A stretch of DNA of 64,000 bases from Thermophagus xiamenensis (GCF_900112795.1 NZ_FONA01000012.1:1-64000); one strand, 5' to 3'. Numbered from the stretch's first letter, positions 17,358 through 27,097 are shown. The notes: generated by a model from the letters alone, not told the origin. A program made the numbers and translations.

Positions 17358-19757
17358 TCACAATTTTTTTCCGAAAAGCCACTTTCGGGTTATCGGGACA
17401 ACAATTCCTGCTAAAAATACCCATAGGAGTGGAATGCCTAAATTAAGCCACTTCCAAAACATAGATTCATTAGCCACTTTTTCGCGGTTCAACAATCTAA
17501 GCTGATAATTTCGGGTTCTGAGGGTCATCCATCCCTCGTCGTCGGTTAAAAAATTGATTGCATTGAGGATAAGTTGTTTGTTTCCAAAAGTTTGGTTGGT
17601 AGCTTCGTCGTAACCTAATGGAATAATGCGCGGATTTTGAGATTCCCGTCTCCTCACTTCATTTTTAATTATATCTCCGTCAGCAATTACAACCATTTTG
17701 GTAGGTTCGCTAAGGTTGCGACGTTTATTTGCCGGGAAATTTGTGCCGGGCGGTGCTGTGCGATGCATAAAGACCGATGGGAATCGGCCTTCGGCAGCAT
17801 AAGCGACAGGGATAAAAGATTGAGGAAAACTTTCTTTCCTCGGCTCTTCCTGAACATGGGCCAGTGATATGTATACCGGGCTAGACATTGTTCTAGAGTA
17901 TCTGCTGGTACGCAAAAGTAAGGTTACATTGGTTTGTAAGTCTTCTCCAACGGTGTCGATGCTGCTTACAAATTCGGTTTTAATTGGAGCTACATTCCGT
18001 GTAACGGGATGTTGATTGTTGGTGTTAAGCAATGGATTGAATATCCAGGGCATTGGGACAAATTGTGAGGGTTGTCCTGGCGGAGAAACATTGACAGGAA
18101 TTAAGCTGGATTGTACATCTTGAATAAGATTGGCATTAATACGGAAACCATATCGGAATAATTGGTCAGCCAGGTTAAGGTCAAAAGGAAGGCCTACTGT
18201 TTGAGAGGTACGGCGCAAGCTGTCCAAGTTTGCATTGATGGCATCAATAAGCCACAATACTCGACCTCCATGCATAATATATTGGTCGATGGCAAATTTT
18301 TCCGTTTCAGTAAATCTTTGTGTCGGGCGTGCGATTATTAGGGCTTCGTATGGTTCGAGCATTTCCGGGTTTCCGCCGGGATTACCTCTATCTACCTGAT
18401 AATATTTTGATAGCTCATCAGTAATGTCGATAACATCAAGCTCATCTAACTCGCCATGACCTTCTAAAAAGGCAATTTTTCGTTTTTCCTTCATGGTCAG
18501 TCGGCGCATCGCATCCGTAAGTTTATATTCCAAGGCTTCTGCCGATGCGTTCAGGTTTTCGGCTCCGGAAAAGCCGGGAATGTTTTCCAGTAGGTTAACT
18601 GCAATTTCCAAACTATCTCTCTGAAAAATCAGATAGGGATAAACCAAGGTTCGTTTTCGGGTTCCATCTTCTTTGGCTTCGTAAACCGGAACCGGACTTA
18701 GATTATGATTGTTAAGTTGTTCTTTTGCTTTTTGTGCTTCCTTGCTTTTTTTGTCAGGATTAATGAATTGGTAATCGATATTTTTCCTGGAATAAACTCT
18801 AAATTCATCCAGTTTTTCTTTAACTGCTCGTGATAATCGTTCAAAGCCGGGATTTAAATCTCCTTCAAGGAAAACATTGGCAAATATTGGTTCTTCTTGT
18901 TCTGCCAGGAATTTTTTAGTTATGTCGGCTAAAGTATATCGTTTTTCCTGGGTAAGGTCCCATCTGAAAATGATATTGGATATAAACAAGTTGATGGTTA
19001 AGGATACTAAGAGGATGATGAAAAAGTGTATTTTCCCATTGGGGAAGTTGAGGCGTGTCATGCCCAGGAAAACCGCTATTATGCTTAAAAAGAAAATTAT
19101 ATCTCGCAGGTCAACGACTCCTCTGCTTATGGATTGATAATGAGCATCAATTCCCAAATTGATTAAAAACGTTTCTAAAGGTTCAAGACCAGGGATTGAG
19201 GCTAATGCATCAAAGCCACTATAAAAAAGAAACGATACCAAAGCTGATAAGACAAAGGCTACTATTTGATTATCGGTAAGTGAGGATGTGAAAACGCCTA
19301 TGGCCACATAAGCTCCGGCTAAAAATAAAAGTCCCAGATAACTGCCCCAAATGGCTCCACTATCAACGTTGCCAACCGGTTGGGCAAGTTGGTATACAGA
19401 GTAAAAATAAATTAAAGTAGGTATCAAGCTGAGAATAACGAGGGTGAATCCTGCTAAAAATTTAGCAATAATGATAACCCAGGTTGATACCGGTCGAGTT
19501 AACAATAATTCCAGCGTGCCTGACTTCTTTTCATCAGCAAATAAACGCATTGTGATGGCCGGAACAAGAAATAAGTAAAGCCACGGTGCCATATAAAACA
19601 ACCCGTCCAAACTGGCATATCCTCCAAAAAGTATATTGAAATTTCCCGGAATAACCCATAAAAACAGTCCTGATAAAATCAGGAACACGGCCATTACTAA
19701 TGCTCCGGTCAGTGAACTAAAAAAGGCTATCAACTCTTTTTTCCACAATGCTATCAT
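17358..19757 (-). CDS. gldFG: GldF-GldG fusion: ABC-2 permease plus auxiliary transporter domain
   Basis: A 799-residue inner-membrane protein. Residues 1-240 match GldF, an ABC-2 permease with six membrane helices (KKELIAFFSSLTGALVMAVF, then MRLFADEKKSGTLELLLTRPVS). Residues about 240-799 match GldG: a membrane helix, KRYTLADITKKFL, a large periplasmic domain with IAFLEGHGELDELD and LWLIDAINANLDSL, and a final membrane helix near 775. In Flavobacterium gldF and gldG are separate genes; here the frame is continuous, so they are fused. The ATPase partner GldA is not in the window. The complex is linked to gliding and adhesin handling, which fits the giant repeat adhesin at 59684. Confidence 0.88.
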   Translation of the reverse strand: MIALWKKELIAFFSSLTGALVMAVFLILSGLFLWVIPGNFNILFGGYASLDGLFYMAPWLYLFLVPAITMRLFADEKKSGTLELLLTRPVSTWVIIIAKFLAGFTLVILSLIPTLIYFYSVYQLAQPVGNVDSGAIWGSYLGLLFLAGAYVAIGVFTSSLTDNQIVAFVLSALVSFLFYSGFDALASIPGLEPLETFLINLGIDAHYQSISRGVVDLRDIIFFLSIIAVFLGMTRLNFPNGKIHFFIILLVSLTINLFISNIIFRWDLTQEKRYTLADITKKFLAEQEEPIFANVFLEGDLNPGFERLSRAVKEKLDEFRVYSRKNIDYQFINPDKKSKEAQKAKEQLNNHNLSPVPVYEAKEDGTRKRTLVYPYLIFQRDSLEIAVNLLENIPGFSGAENLNASAEALEYKLTDAMRRLTMKEKRKIAFLEGHGELDELDVIDITDELSKYYQVDRGNPGGNPEMLEPYEALIIARPTQRFTETEKFAIDQYIMHGGRVLWLIDAINANLDSLRRTSQTVGLPFDLNLADQLFRYGFRINANLIQDVQSSLIPVNVSPPGQPSQFVPMPWIFNPLLNTNNQHPVTRNVAPIKTEFVSSIDTVGEDLQTNVTLLLRTSRYSRTMSSPVYISLAHVQEEPRKESFPQSFIPVAYAAEGRFPSVFMHRTAPPGTNFPANKRRNLSEPTKMVVIADGDIIKNEVRRRESQNPRIIPLGYDEATNQTFGNKQLILNAINFLTDDEGWMTLRTRNYQLRLLNREKVANESMFWKWLNLGIPLLWVFLAGIVVPITRKWLFGKKL

Positions 19758-20002
19758 AAAATTTTACCAATTTGAAGGTTTTTACATTTAAGTTTAATCT
19801 TATTTATTGGTTGAATGGGACTAGTATATTAGTGTTTAGTTCAAAGTTCATGGTATTTAGTATACAGAGTGTAGTATTACAAACCTAATATAGCCCTTAC
19901 CCAATAGCCTTATGTGCTATCTGTTGGAACAGAAAATACTTAATCTTCTAAAAGCAAACATGCAATTTTCTATATTTTTTAACCCCAAATACGTGATTAA
20001 AT

Positions 20003-21136
20003 TTATTCCGATACAATACTTTCCCACATTAGTGTGGCGGTTTTATGACTACAACCCGGTTCTCCCATAATTTGTCGTAATCGGTCATATTCGGCAAGCA
20101 TTTTTTGCCGATATGAAGTGTCATAAATAATTTTTTCCAACTCATTTTTTAATGCTTCGCGCGTCATGTCAATTTGAAACAGCTCGGTTACCACTTGTTT
20201 TCCGGCGATTAAATTAACTAAAGAAATATATGGGACTTTAATAATAATTTTTTTAGCAATAAAATTTGTGATGGCTCCACCCCACATTTTATAACAAACC
20301 ACTTGAGGGCAATTTAGTAAAGCAGCTTCGAGAGTAGCGGTGCCCGATGTTACCAATGCTGCGGCCGAATGCTCCAGTAATGAGTAGGTCTCATTAAATA
20401 AAACTTTAACTTCTCCGGACGAAAAAAATTGTTTATAGTAATCGAGTTGGAAAGCGGGTGCGCCTGCAATAATAAATTGATGTTCAGGGAAATAATTTTT
20501 TATGGCTAGCATATCCGGCAGTAATCGTTCGATTTCTTGTTTTCGACTGCCGGGGAGTAGGGCAATAATTGGTTGTTCGGGCAGTTGATGCCTATTTAAG
20601 AATTCTTCCCGGGTTTCGTTTTTGTTGGCTCTGTCATGAATTGCATCGAGTATAGGGTTGCCCGAATAAACTACCGGAACATTGTGTTTGGCAAAAAAGT
20701 CAGTCTCGAACGGAAGTATGGTAAACATCTTGTCGACCCATTTTTTTATCCGTTTAACGCGTCGGGTGTTCCATGCCCATATTTTGGGCGATATATAGTA
20801 AAAAACCCGAAAGCCGTGGTGATGGGCAAATTTGGCAATGCGCAGGTTAAAACCCGGATAGTCTACTAAAATTACTACATCAGGCCTGTATCGTAAAATA
20901 TCTTCCCTACAATCATTTAAATTTCGGAAGATGGATTTAAGATTGATTAGGACTTCCCATACCCCCATGTACGCCGTATCACGATAATGTCGTACTAGTG
21001 TTCCACCTTGCGACGCCATTAAATCTCCGCCCCAATATCTGAAATCAGCTTCCTGATCTAGCTTTTTTAACTCTTTCATTAAATTGGAGGCATGCAGATC
21101 GCCTGAAGCTTCACCGGCTATAATGTAATATTTCAT
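20003..21136 (-). CDS. lpxB: Lipid-A-disaccharide synthase
   Basis: A 377-residue peripheral membrane glycosyltransferase (GT19) that joins UDP-diacylglucosamine and lipid X into the lipid A disaccharide. Hallmarks are MKYYIIAGEASGDLHASNLM at the start, RYWGGDLMASQG, VVILVDYPGFNLRIAK, YYISPKIWAWNTRRVKRI, ALLPGSRKQEIERLLP and AALVTSGTATLEAAL. Length is normal. The start codon lies flush against the first unit of a triple tandem repeat (21135-21733), which therefore supplies its 5' leader. The surE-small membrane protein-lpxB order on one strand is a common Bacteroidota arrangement. The 245-base gap to gldFG has no clear feature. Confidence 0.96.
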   Translation of the reverse strand: MKYYIIAGEASGDLHASNLMKELKKLDQEADFRYWGGDLMASQGGTLVRHYRDTAYMGVWEVLINLKSIFRNLNDCREDILRYRPDVVILVDYPGFNLRIAKFAHHHGFRVFYYISPKIWAWNTRRVKRIKKWVDKMFTILPFETDFFAKHNVPVVYSGNPILDAIHDRANKNETREEFLNRHQLPEQPIIALLPGSRKQEIERLLPDMLAIKNYFPEHQFIIAGAPAFQLDYYKQFFSSGEVKVLFNETYSLLEHSAAALVTSGTATLEAALLNCPQVVCYKMWGGAITNFIAKKIIIKVPYISLVNLIAGKQVVTELFQIDMTREALKNELEKIIYDTSYRQKMLAEYDRLRQIMGEPGCSHKTATLMWESIVSE

Positions 21137-21733
21137 CCGTATAAAATTTACTTACTTCATTGATATATTGGTTCTTAAAAGTAGTCATTAGTGGTTAGTC
21201 GTTAGTCACTAGTTATTTAACACTACCCACTTGTTGACTAATGACTAATCACTTCTTCTCCTTTCTGCCTGTGCACTTCTGCCTAAGTTTTTATACATGT
21301 TCTTTTGTGACAATAATCGCCATGCTCGTTTTATCCGTATAAAATTTACTTATTTCATTGATATATTGGTTCTTAAAAGTAGTCATTGGTGGTTAGTCGT
21401 TAGTCACTGGTCCATTAACACTAATGACTGTTGACAAATGACTATTGACTTCTTCTGTCTTCTGCCTGTGCACTTCTGCCTTAGTTTTTATACATGTTCT
21501 TTTGTGGCGAAAGCCGCCATGCTCGTTTTATCCGTATAAAATTTACTTATTTCATTGATATATTGGTTCTTAAAAGTAGTCATTGGTGGTTAGTCGTTAG
21601 TCACTGGTCCATTAACACTAATGACTGTTGACAAATGACTATTGACTTCTTCTGTCTTCTGCCTGTGCACTTCTGCCTTAGTTTTTATACATGTTCTTAT
21701 TGTGACAAATCTTCTTGGTCATACTTGTTTCAT
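21135..21733 (+). repeat. Three tandem copies of a roughly 198-bp structured repeat
   Basis: Units start at 21135, 21333 and 21530 with ATCCGTATAAAATTTACTTA. Copies 2 and 3 are almost identical; copy 1 is more diverged and closer to the copy at 58785. Each unit has (i) a long stem, GTGGTTAGTCGTTAGTCA pairing with TGACTAATGACTAATCAC in copy 1; (ii) TGCCTGTGCACTTCTGCC; (iii) TTTTTATACATGTTC; (iv) a short hairpin such as TGGCGAAAGCCGCCA; (v) CATGCTCGTTTT. Other copies have compensating changes in hairpin iv (TGGCAAAAGTTGCCA near 38060), which argues for a conserved structure. No gene is present in 21137-21891. Confidence 0.9.
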
Positions 21734-21891
21734 TAGAATAATGTTTATTTAATTTTCGTGCCAAATTTTAAATTGCACTATTACTCCTATTCATTGAAAC
21801 TATCTTTTAAGTCTGCTTACGTGATAGGTTTAGGGGATTTTAAGTACGAATGTAATTATTTTGGGAAAAATTTTTAACGGAAATGCCAGTT

Positions 21892-22185
21892 TTACATTAA
21901 GATTCTGACAATCATAGTTATAATTGCCCAAATTACAGTGGCTAATACAATTCCACGTGCAGCTAAAAGCCGTTCGGTACGTATGGCAATTAAAAATACA
22001 AGTAAATTTGGAAGTACACTTATACTAATAAGTTTTCCAAGACTATGTAGCTGGAACAAACTTTTTAAAAAATCACCAAAGCCAAGATTTCCTTCATATC
22101 TGCCTTCAAAAAGAAAAAAACTAAACAAAACGGGAAGTGTAAGTCCTACTATAAGACCCAATATTTGTTTATTACACCGACACAT
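21892..22185 (-). CDS. Small conserved membrane protein downstream of surE
   Basis: A 97-residue protein with about three hydrophobic segments: ILGLIVGLTLPVLFSFFLF (8-26), a central helix around LISISVLPNLLVFLIAI, and VLATVIWAIITMIVRILM at the C-terminus. No enzymatic motif is visible. It starts 25 bases after the surE stop and is co-directional with surE and lpxB, so it is probably in that operon. Small unnamed membrane proteins in this position are frequent in Bacteroidota; the function is unknown. Confidence 0.75.
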   Translation of the reverse strand: MCRCNKQILGLIVGLTLPVLFSFFLFEGRYEGNLGFGDFLKSLFQLHSLGKLISISVLPNLLVFLIAIRTERLLAARGIVLATVIWAIITMIVRILM

Positions 22186-22210
22186 TTTTAATAATTTGGG
22201 TGAATGAAAC

Positions 22211-23023
22211 TTAGGATTTGGATTTAGATTTTATATAGGAATTAGTGGAATATTGCTGTTTTAAAATATCCACTGCCGAATGGTCAGTAATGTCGAGGCG
22301 GCAGGGTACTACCGAGACAAAGCCGTTGGCCAGCGCATATTCATCAGTGTCAGTAGCGTTGGGTTCCAGATTTTGGAAGGTCCCTGTAAGCCAATAATAT
22401 TTTTGTTTTCTGGGGTCTTCTCTTTCAACAAATTCTTCACCCCATTTTCCTTTAGCCTGTCGACAAACCTTAACACCTTTTAATTGATTTCCTTTGGGGA
22501 TGTTCACATTAAGAAAAGTTTCTTCTGGAAGCCCAAATTGTAATACCTTGTCAATGATTTGTCGGACAAATTGTTGAGCAGCTGAAAAATCGGCTTCAGG
22601 TGAATAATCAAGCAAAGAAAAACCAACCGAAGCAATCTTATTTAAGACTCCTTCCCGTGCTCCACCAAGAGTTCCACTGTAATGTACACTAGATGAACTG
22701 TTGCTGCCATGATTTATCCCGGATAATATTAAATCGGGTTTTCGGGGTAAAAGTACGTTTAAAGCCAATTTTACACAATCTACAGGCGTCCCGTTGGTCT
22801 TGAAAATAATCTTATTTTTTTGTTGACTTATCTTTTTTATAAATAGTGGGTGTTTTACAGTTATGGCATTTGACATTCCTGAACGTGCTTCATCAGGAGC
22901 TACAACTACTACATTCCCATATTCTCCGGCTATTTGGCCCAAAACATCTAAACCTTTTGCATCAAAACCATCATCGTTGGTTACTAAAATCAAAGGACGA
23001 TGGTTTTCTTCAAATTCTACCAT
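22211..23023 (-). CDS. surE: 5'/3'-nucleotidase (survival protein E)
   Basis: A 270-residue metal-dependent phosphatase acting on nucleoside monophosphates and related esters. The N-terminus PLILVTNDDGFDAKGLDVL carries the paired metal-binding aspartates. NGTPVDCVKLALNVLL and DLILSGINHGSNSSSSVHYSGTLGGAREG carry the conserved metal and substrate-binding residues. Length is typical. It probably leads the surE-membrane protein-lpxB operon and is divergent from pheT. Confidence 0.95.
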   Translation of the reverse strand: MVEFEENHRPLILVTNDDGFDAKGLDVLGQIAGEYGNVVVVAPDEARSGMSNAITVKHPLFIKKISQQKNKIIFKTNGTPVDCVKLALNVLLPRKPDLILSGINHGSNSSSSVHYSGTLGGAREGVLNKIASVGFSLLDYSPEADFSAAQQFVRQIIDKVLQFGLPEETFLNVNIPKGNQLKGVKVCRQAKGKWGEEFVEREDPRKQKYYWLTGTFQNLEPNATDTDEYALANGFVSVVPCRLDITDHSAVDILKQQYSTNSYIKSKSKS

Positions 23024-23188
23024 ATTGTTTTTTCTGTTTTAACCTAACTTTTTTCTCTGTCAAAGATATTGAAATATGGTGAAACAACAATGTTGAAAAG
23101 TGAATCTGATTCCTCTTCCATTTAATTTTAATCCATAAAAAAAATGGTTGTTTTTTATTCTATCAAAATCTTACTGACAAATTATTCG

Positions 23189-23216
23189 TTGTTTGAAGCA
23201 TATTTAATTATTTTTG
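23189..23216 (+). promoter_or_regulatory. Candidate pheT promoter
   Basis: TATTTTTG at 23209-23216 fits the TAnnTTTG -7 box. A TTG at 23189-23191 lies 17 bp upstream. The inferred leader is about 55 bases. Confidence 0.45.
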
Positions 23217-23275
23217 CTGGTCGTTAGCTTATACTTACAGTTTTTTGTTAGTCCCAAATAAAATTCTTCTAATTC

Positions 23276-25729
23276 ATGAATATTTCATACAACTGGTTGA
23301 AAAATTATATTTCAACTGAATTATCTGCTACCGAGATAGCTGAAATTCTTACCGACCTTGGTTTAGAAGTTGGGTCGATAGAGAAAGTTGATTCCGTAAA
23401 AGGTGGGTTGAGAGGCTTGGTTGTTGGTGAAGTTTTAACTTGCGAAAAACATCCCAATGCCGATAACCTTAGCATAACTACGGTAGATGTTGGTGAGGGA
23501 GAACCTCTGCCTATTGTTTGTGGTGCACCGAATGTGGCAGCAGGGCAAAAAGTGGTGGTAGCAAAAGTGGGCACTACCCTATATCATGTCAATGGTGAGA
23601 CCTTTGAAATAAAAAAAGCAAAAATTCGTGGTGAGGTTTCTATGGGTATGATTTGTGCGGAAGATGAAATTGGACTGGGACAAAATCATGATGGGATTAT
23701 GGTTCTCCATCCAGAAGTGGAAGTCGGTACCCCTGCTTCTGAATATTTCAATATTGAATCTGACATCATTTTTGAGGTAGATTTAACTCCCAATAGAATT
23801 GACGGAGCATCCCATATTGGGGTAGCGAGAGATTTGGCTGCCAGGTTGAAGCAACGCGACCCATCGGTGGCAGTTAAATGGCCTTCGGTAGATAATTTTA
23901 AAACGGATAATCATGATTGGTCTGTTTCCGTTAAGGTTGAGAACCCTGACGCATGCGTACGTTATAGCGGTCTTACCATTACAAATCTTGCGGTTAAGGA
24001 ATCGCCAGACTGGCTTAAAAACAAATTGCTTGCCATCGGACAAACGCCCATAAATAATGTGGTGGATGTAACCAATTATATTTTGCATGAATTAGGACAA
24101 CCGCTGCATGCTTTCGATGGGGATAAAATCAAAGGAGACAAGGTGATTGTTAAAACCTTGTCAAGGGGGACCAGGTTTGTTACTTTAGATGAAGAAGAAC
24201 GGGAACTTCATGAACAGGATTTGATGATATGTAATGCTGATGAGGGGATGTGTATTGCCGGAGTTTTTGGTGGGTTAGAAAGTGGGGTTACTTTCAATAC
24301 TAACAAAATATTTTTGGAGAGTGCCTGTTTTAATCCTGTATTTATAAGAAAAACAGCTCGGCGGCATGCGCTCAATACTGAAGCATCGTTCCGGTTTGAA
24401 AGGGGTACCGATCCTAATCTGACTGTTTATGCGTTAAAAAGGGCTGCTTTGCTTATAAAAGAAGTAGCTGGTGGTACTATCGCTTCTGATATTATCGATA
24501 TCTATCCCCGGCCGATTCACCCACATAGTGTGGAATTGTCGTTGAAACATGTAGAAAGGTTGATCGGGAAAAGCATTGACCCCAATTTGATTAGGAATAT
24601 TCTCCAGGCATTGGAAATTGATATTAAAGCTGAGAATAATGGAATTTGGAGTTTGGAGGTACCCCCATATCGGGTAGATGTAACCCGTGAGGCCGATGTT
24701 ATTGAGGAAATACTTCGCATTTATGGTTATAATAATGTTGAAGAACCTCACAAGGTTAATACACCTATAGTTTATGGTGATAAACCAGATGTTGGAGAAT
24801 TGAGAAATATCGTTTCATCACTGTTGGTTGGTCAGGGATTTATGGAAATTATCAACAATTCTCTAACAAAAGCAGCCTATTATGAATCATTGAAATCATT
24901 TCCTGAAAATCAGGTTGTAAAATTAACCAATCCCTTGAGTTCTGACTTAAATGGTTTACGGCAAACCTTGCTTTTTGGAGGACTTGAAACTATTAAGCAT
25001 AACCGCAACCGACAAAATCCCAATTTAAGGTTATTTGAATTTGGTAACTGCTACTATCTGAAAGGAGGGAATGAAGCTTCTGTAGATAATTACCAGGAAA
25101 CGGAAAAATTGGCATTGTTTATTACCGGTAAGTATACTGAAGGGGATTGGAATGCAGCGGAAAGAAAAGTATCGTTTTTCGATCTCAAAACTTGGACATT
25201 AAATATTTTGGAAAGGTTGGGAATTGAAGTGGCTCAATGTGATGAGCAGGTGACCGAAAATGATTTATTTGCAGAAGCTTTGAAAATTGTCACTGTTGAT
25301 GGTCAGGAAATATTTACCATGGGTATGGTATCACCCAAATTGCTTAAATGGTTTGACATTGATGAGCCTGTTTATTTTTCTGAAATGAACTGGCCTACTT
25401 TGGTTAAATTGACCGGGCGGAAGAAAACTACATTTACGGAGTTGTCCAAATTCCCTGAGGTTAGGCGAGATTTGGCGTTGTTGGTTGATAACAAGGTTAT
25501 GTTTAGAGATATCCATAAATTGGCATTGAAAACTGAAAAGAAACTGCTAAAAAGGGTGTCTTTGTTCGATGTATATCAGGGGAATAAAATAGAGGCAGGG
25601 AAGAAATCCTATGCCATATCTTTTATTTTACAAGACACCGAAAAAACACTTAAGGATAAGCAAATAGATAAAACCATGGCTAAGCTTACCCGGGTATTTG
25701 AAAAAGAATTAGGGGCGAAATTGAGATAA
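23276..25729 (+). CDS. pheT: Phenylalanine-tRNA ligase beta subunit
   Basis: An 817-residue subunit of the alpha2-beta2 synthetase that charges tRNA-Phe. Domain order is standard: MNISYNWLKNYI start, a tRNA-binding (EMAP-like) domain at about 40-155 (VGEVLTCEKHPNADNLSITTV, split here as VGEVLTCEKH and NADNLSITTV), the B3/B4 editing domain (NNVVDVTNYILHELGQPLHAFD), the B5 domain, the catalytic-like core (PLSSDLNGLRQTLLFGGLE), and the C-terminal anticodon-binding domain (FPEVRRDLALLVD to the end). Length is normal. pheS is not adjacent. A hairpin terminator follows. Confidence 0.97.
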   Translation: MNISYNWLKNYISTELSATEIAEILTDLGLEVGSIEKVDSVKGGLRGLVVGEVLTCEKHPNADNLSITTVDVGEGEPLPIVCGAPNVAAGQKVVVAKVGTTLYHVNGETFEIKKAKIRGEVSMGMICAEDEIGLGQNHDGIMVLHPEVEVGTPASEYFNIESDIIFEVDLTPNRIDGASHIGVARDLAARLKQRDPSVAVKWPSVDNFKTDNHDWSVSVKVENPDACVRYSGLTITNLAVKESPDWLKNKLLAIGQTPINNVVDVTNYILHELGQPLHAFDGDKIKGDKVIVKTLSRGTRFVTLDEEERELHEQDLMICNADEGMCIAGVFGGLESGVTFNTNKIFLESACFNPVFIRKTARRHALNTEASFRFERGTDPNLTVYALKRAALLIKEVAGGTIASDIIDIYPRPIHPHSVELSLKHVERLIGKSIDPNLIRNILQALEIDIKAENNGIWSLEVPPYRVDVTREADVIEEILRIYGYNNVEEPHKVNTPIVYGDKPDVGELRNIVSSLLVGQGFMEIINNSLTKAAYYESLKSFPENQVVKLTNPLSSDLNGLRQTLLFGGLETIKHNRNRQNPNLRLFEFGNCYYLKGGNEASVDNYQETEKLALFITGKYTEGDWNAAERKVSFFDLKTWTLNILERLGIEVAQCDEQVTENDLFAEALKIVTVDGQEIFTMGMVSPKLLKWFDIDEPVYFSEMNWPTLVKLTGRKKTTFTELSKFPEVRRDLALLVDNKVMFRDIHKLALKTEKKLLKRVSLFDVYQGNKIEAGKKSYAISFILQDTEKTLKDKQIDKTMAKLTRVFEKELGAKLR

Positions 25730-25782
25730 TAATACCGATACCCGATTTTATTTTTAGTAATTATTAGATATACTTTATAGTG

Positions 25783-25838
25783 CCATGCTTATTGCATTCT
25801 TGTTTTTATAATCGAGTTTGTAGTAAGCATGGTTTTTT
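25783..25838 (+). terminator. Terminator after pheT
   Basis: The stem CCATGCTTA / TAAGCATGG (9 bp, perfect) encloses a 30-base loop and is followed by a run of seven T. The stem word CATGCT overlaps the core word of the interspersed repeat family, so it may derive from one. Confidence 0.6.
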
Positions 25839-25989
25839 TATACATTTAGGTCATGTCTATAATGGAAAAGAGAAGTCTATAAAAGTTTATCCATAAATGC
25901 CTCGAAAAATAGTTACCTGGGCTTTTCGAATTCTATATTAAAATTCTTTTATTGGGTCATTAATTAGAGCGGTTAATAATTTTTTATAA

Positions 25990-26994
25990 ATGTACCGGAA
26001 GATAATCAATATAGACAAGAATAAAGGTGAACCCCGTTATCGTCAAATAATCAATTCAGTGCTTCAGTCAATTCGGATGGGAAAGCTGAAAAATAATGAG
26101 AAATTGCCATCGGTTAATGATATAGCAGGGGCTTTTAATATTTCCCGAGATACAGTGATGCTTGCCTATAACGAGTTAAAGGCTAGGGGTATAGTTAGAA
26201 GTGTTCCGGGTAAAGGATATTATATCGATTCGGTAGATGTTGAAGAGAGAGAAAGGATTTTCCTTTTGTTTGATGAGTTCAATGCTTTTAAGGAAGATTT
26301 ATACAATTCTTTTATTCAACATTTAGAGGGGCGAGCGATGGTTGATATTTTTTTTCATCATTTTAATCCCGAGGTTTTTGCTTCATTGGTTTTGGACCGT
26401 AAAGAACGTTATACTTCTTATGTGATAATGCCTGCGAACTTGCCCAATGTTCTTGAGATATTAAATCAGTTATCTCAGAAAAGGGTGTATTTATTGGATA
26501 GAAATCCCGAATATATTAATGATCGCTATCCTTGCGTTTATCAGGATTTTCATTGGGATATGTATAATGGTTTATGTGAAGGATTAGGATTATTAATGAA
26601 ATATAAGAAGTTGGTGTTGGTTTACCCAGGCGGGAAAGAGCCTGAGGGTTTTTTAACCGGGTTTAAATTGTTTTGCGAACGCCATCGTTTTCCATATCAA
26701 ATAATTCCATCTTTTCAGCCACCGGTACTTAAGGGGCATGTATATATTCTTCCAAATGATAGAGATTTGGTTCATCTGGTTAAGGATATGGGACATAAAA
26801 AATTGGTTGCTGGTCGAGATGTGGGAATTATTTCTCTCAACGACACCGGGTTAAAGGAAATTGTTGCCGGTGGCATTACCACTCTGTCTACCGATTTTGT
26901 TGAAATGGGAAAAAACTTGGCCCAATTAGTGCTTTCTAATAAAAAAATATGTTTAAAAAATCCTTCAAGATTAAATATTCGCAATTCGTTGTAG
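25990..26994 (+). CDS. GntR-family regulator with sugar-binding-like domain
   Basis: A 334-residue transcription factor. Residues 1-75 form a GntR winged helix (PRYRQIINSVLQSIRMGKLK, LPSVNDIAGAFNISRDTVM, then ELKARGIVRSVPGKGYYI). The rest resembles a LacI/periplasmic-binding-protein-like effector domain (YTSYVIMPANLPNVLEILNQ, KLVLVYPGGKE, GIISLNDTGLKEIVAGGITTLSTDF). It precedes galK and galT on the same strand, so a galactose-responsive regulator of that pair is likely. The galK promoter carries two 9-bp direct repeats that could be its operator. The effector is inferred from context. Confidence 0.87.
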   Translation: MYRKIINIDKNKGEPRYRQIINSVLQSIRMGKLKNNEKLPSVNDIAGAFNISRDTVMLAYNELKARGIVRSVPGKGYYIDSVDVEERERIFLLFDEFNAFKEDLYNSFIQHLEGRAMVDIFFHHFNPEVFASLVLDRKERYTSYVIMPANLPNVLEILNQLSQKRVYLLDRNPEYINDRYPCVYQDFHWDMYNGLCEGLGLLMKYKKLVLVYPGGKEPEGFLTGFKLFCERHRFPYQIIPSFQPPVLKGHVYILPNDRDLVHLVKDMGHKKLVAGRDVGIISLNDTGLKEIVAGGITTLSTDFVEMGKNLAQLVLSNKKICLKNPSRLNIRNSL

Positions 26995-27097
26995 AATTTA
27001 TTGATTTAGTGGTATTTGGTCTGTAATGCATGTTTTAAAACCTTTCTGATAAATTCATTTTACAAGATAAATTATTCTGTTTTAGTAATAAAATATC

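Noticed and set aside
21137-21891. Non-coding RNA gene or prophage attachment site in the repeat cluster
   Set aside because: The copies are dispersed and tandem, with no integrase or tRNA nearby; a repeat family explains them better.
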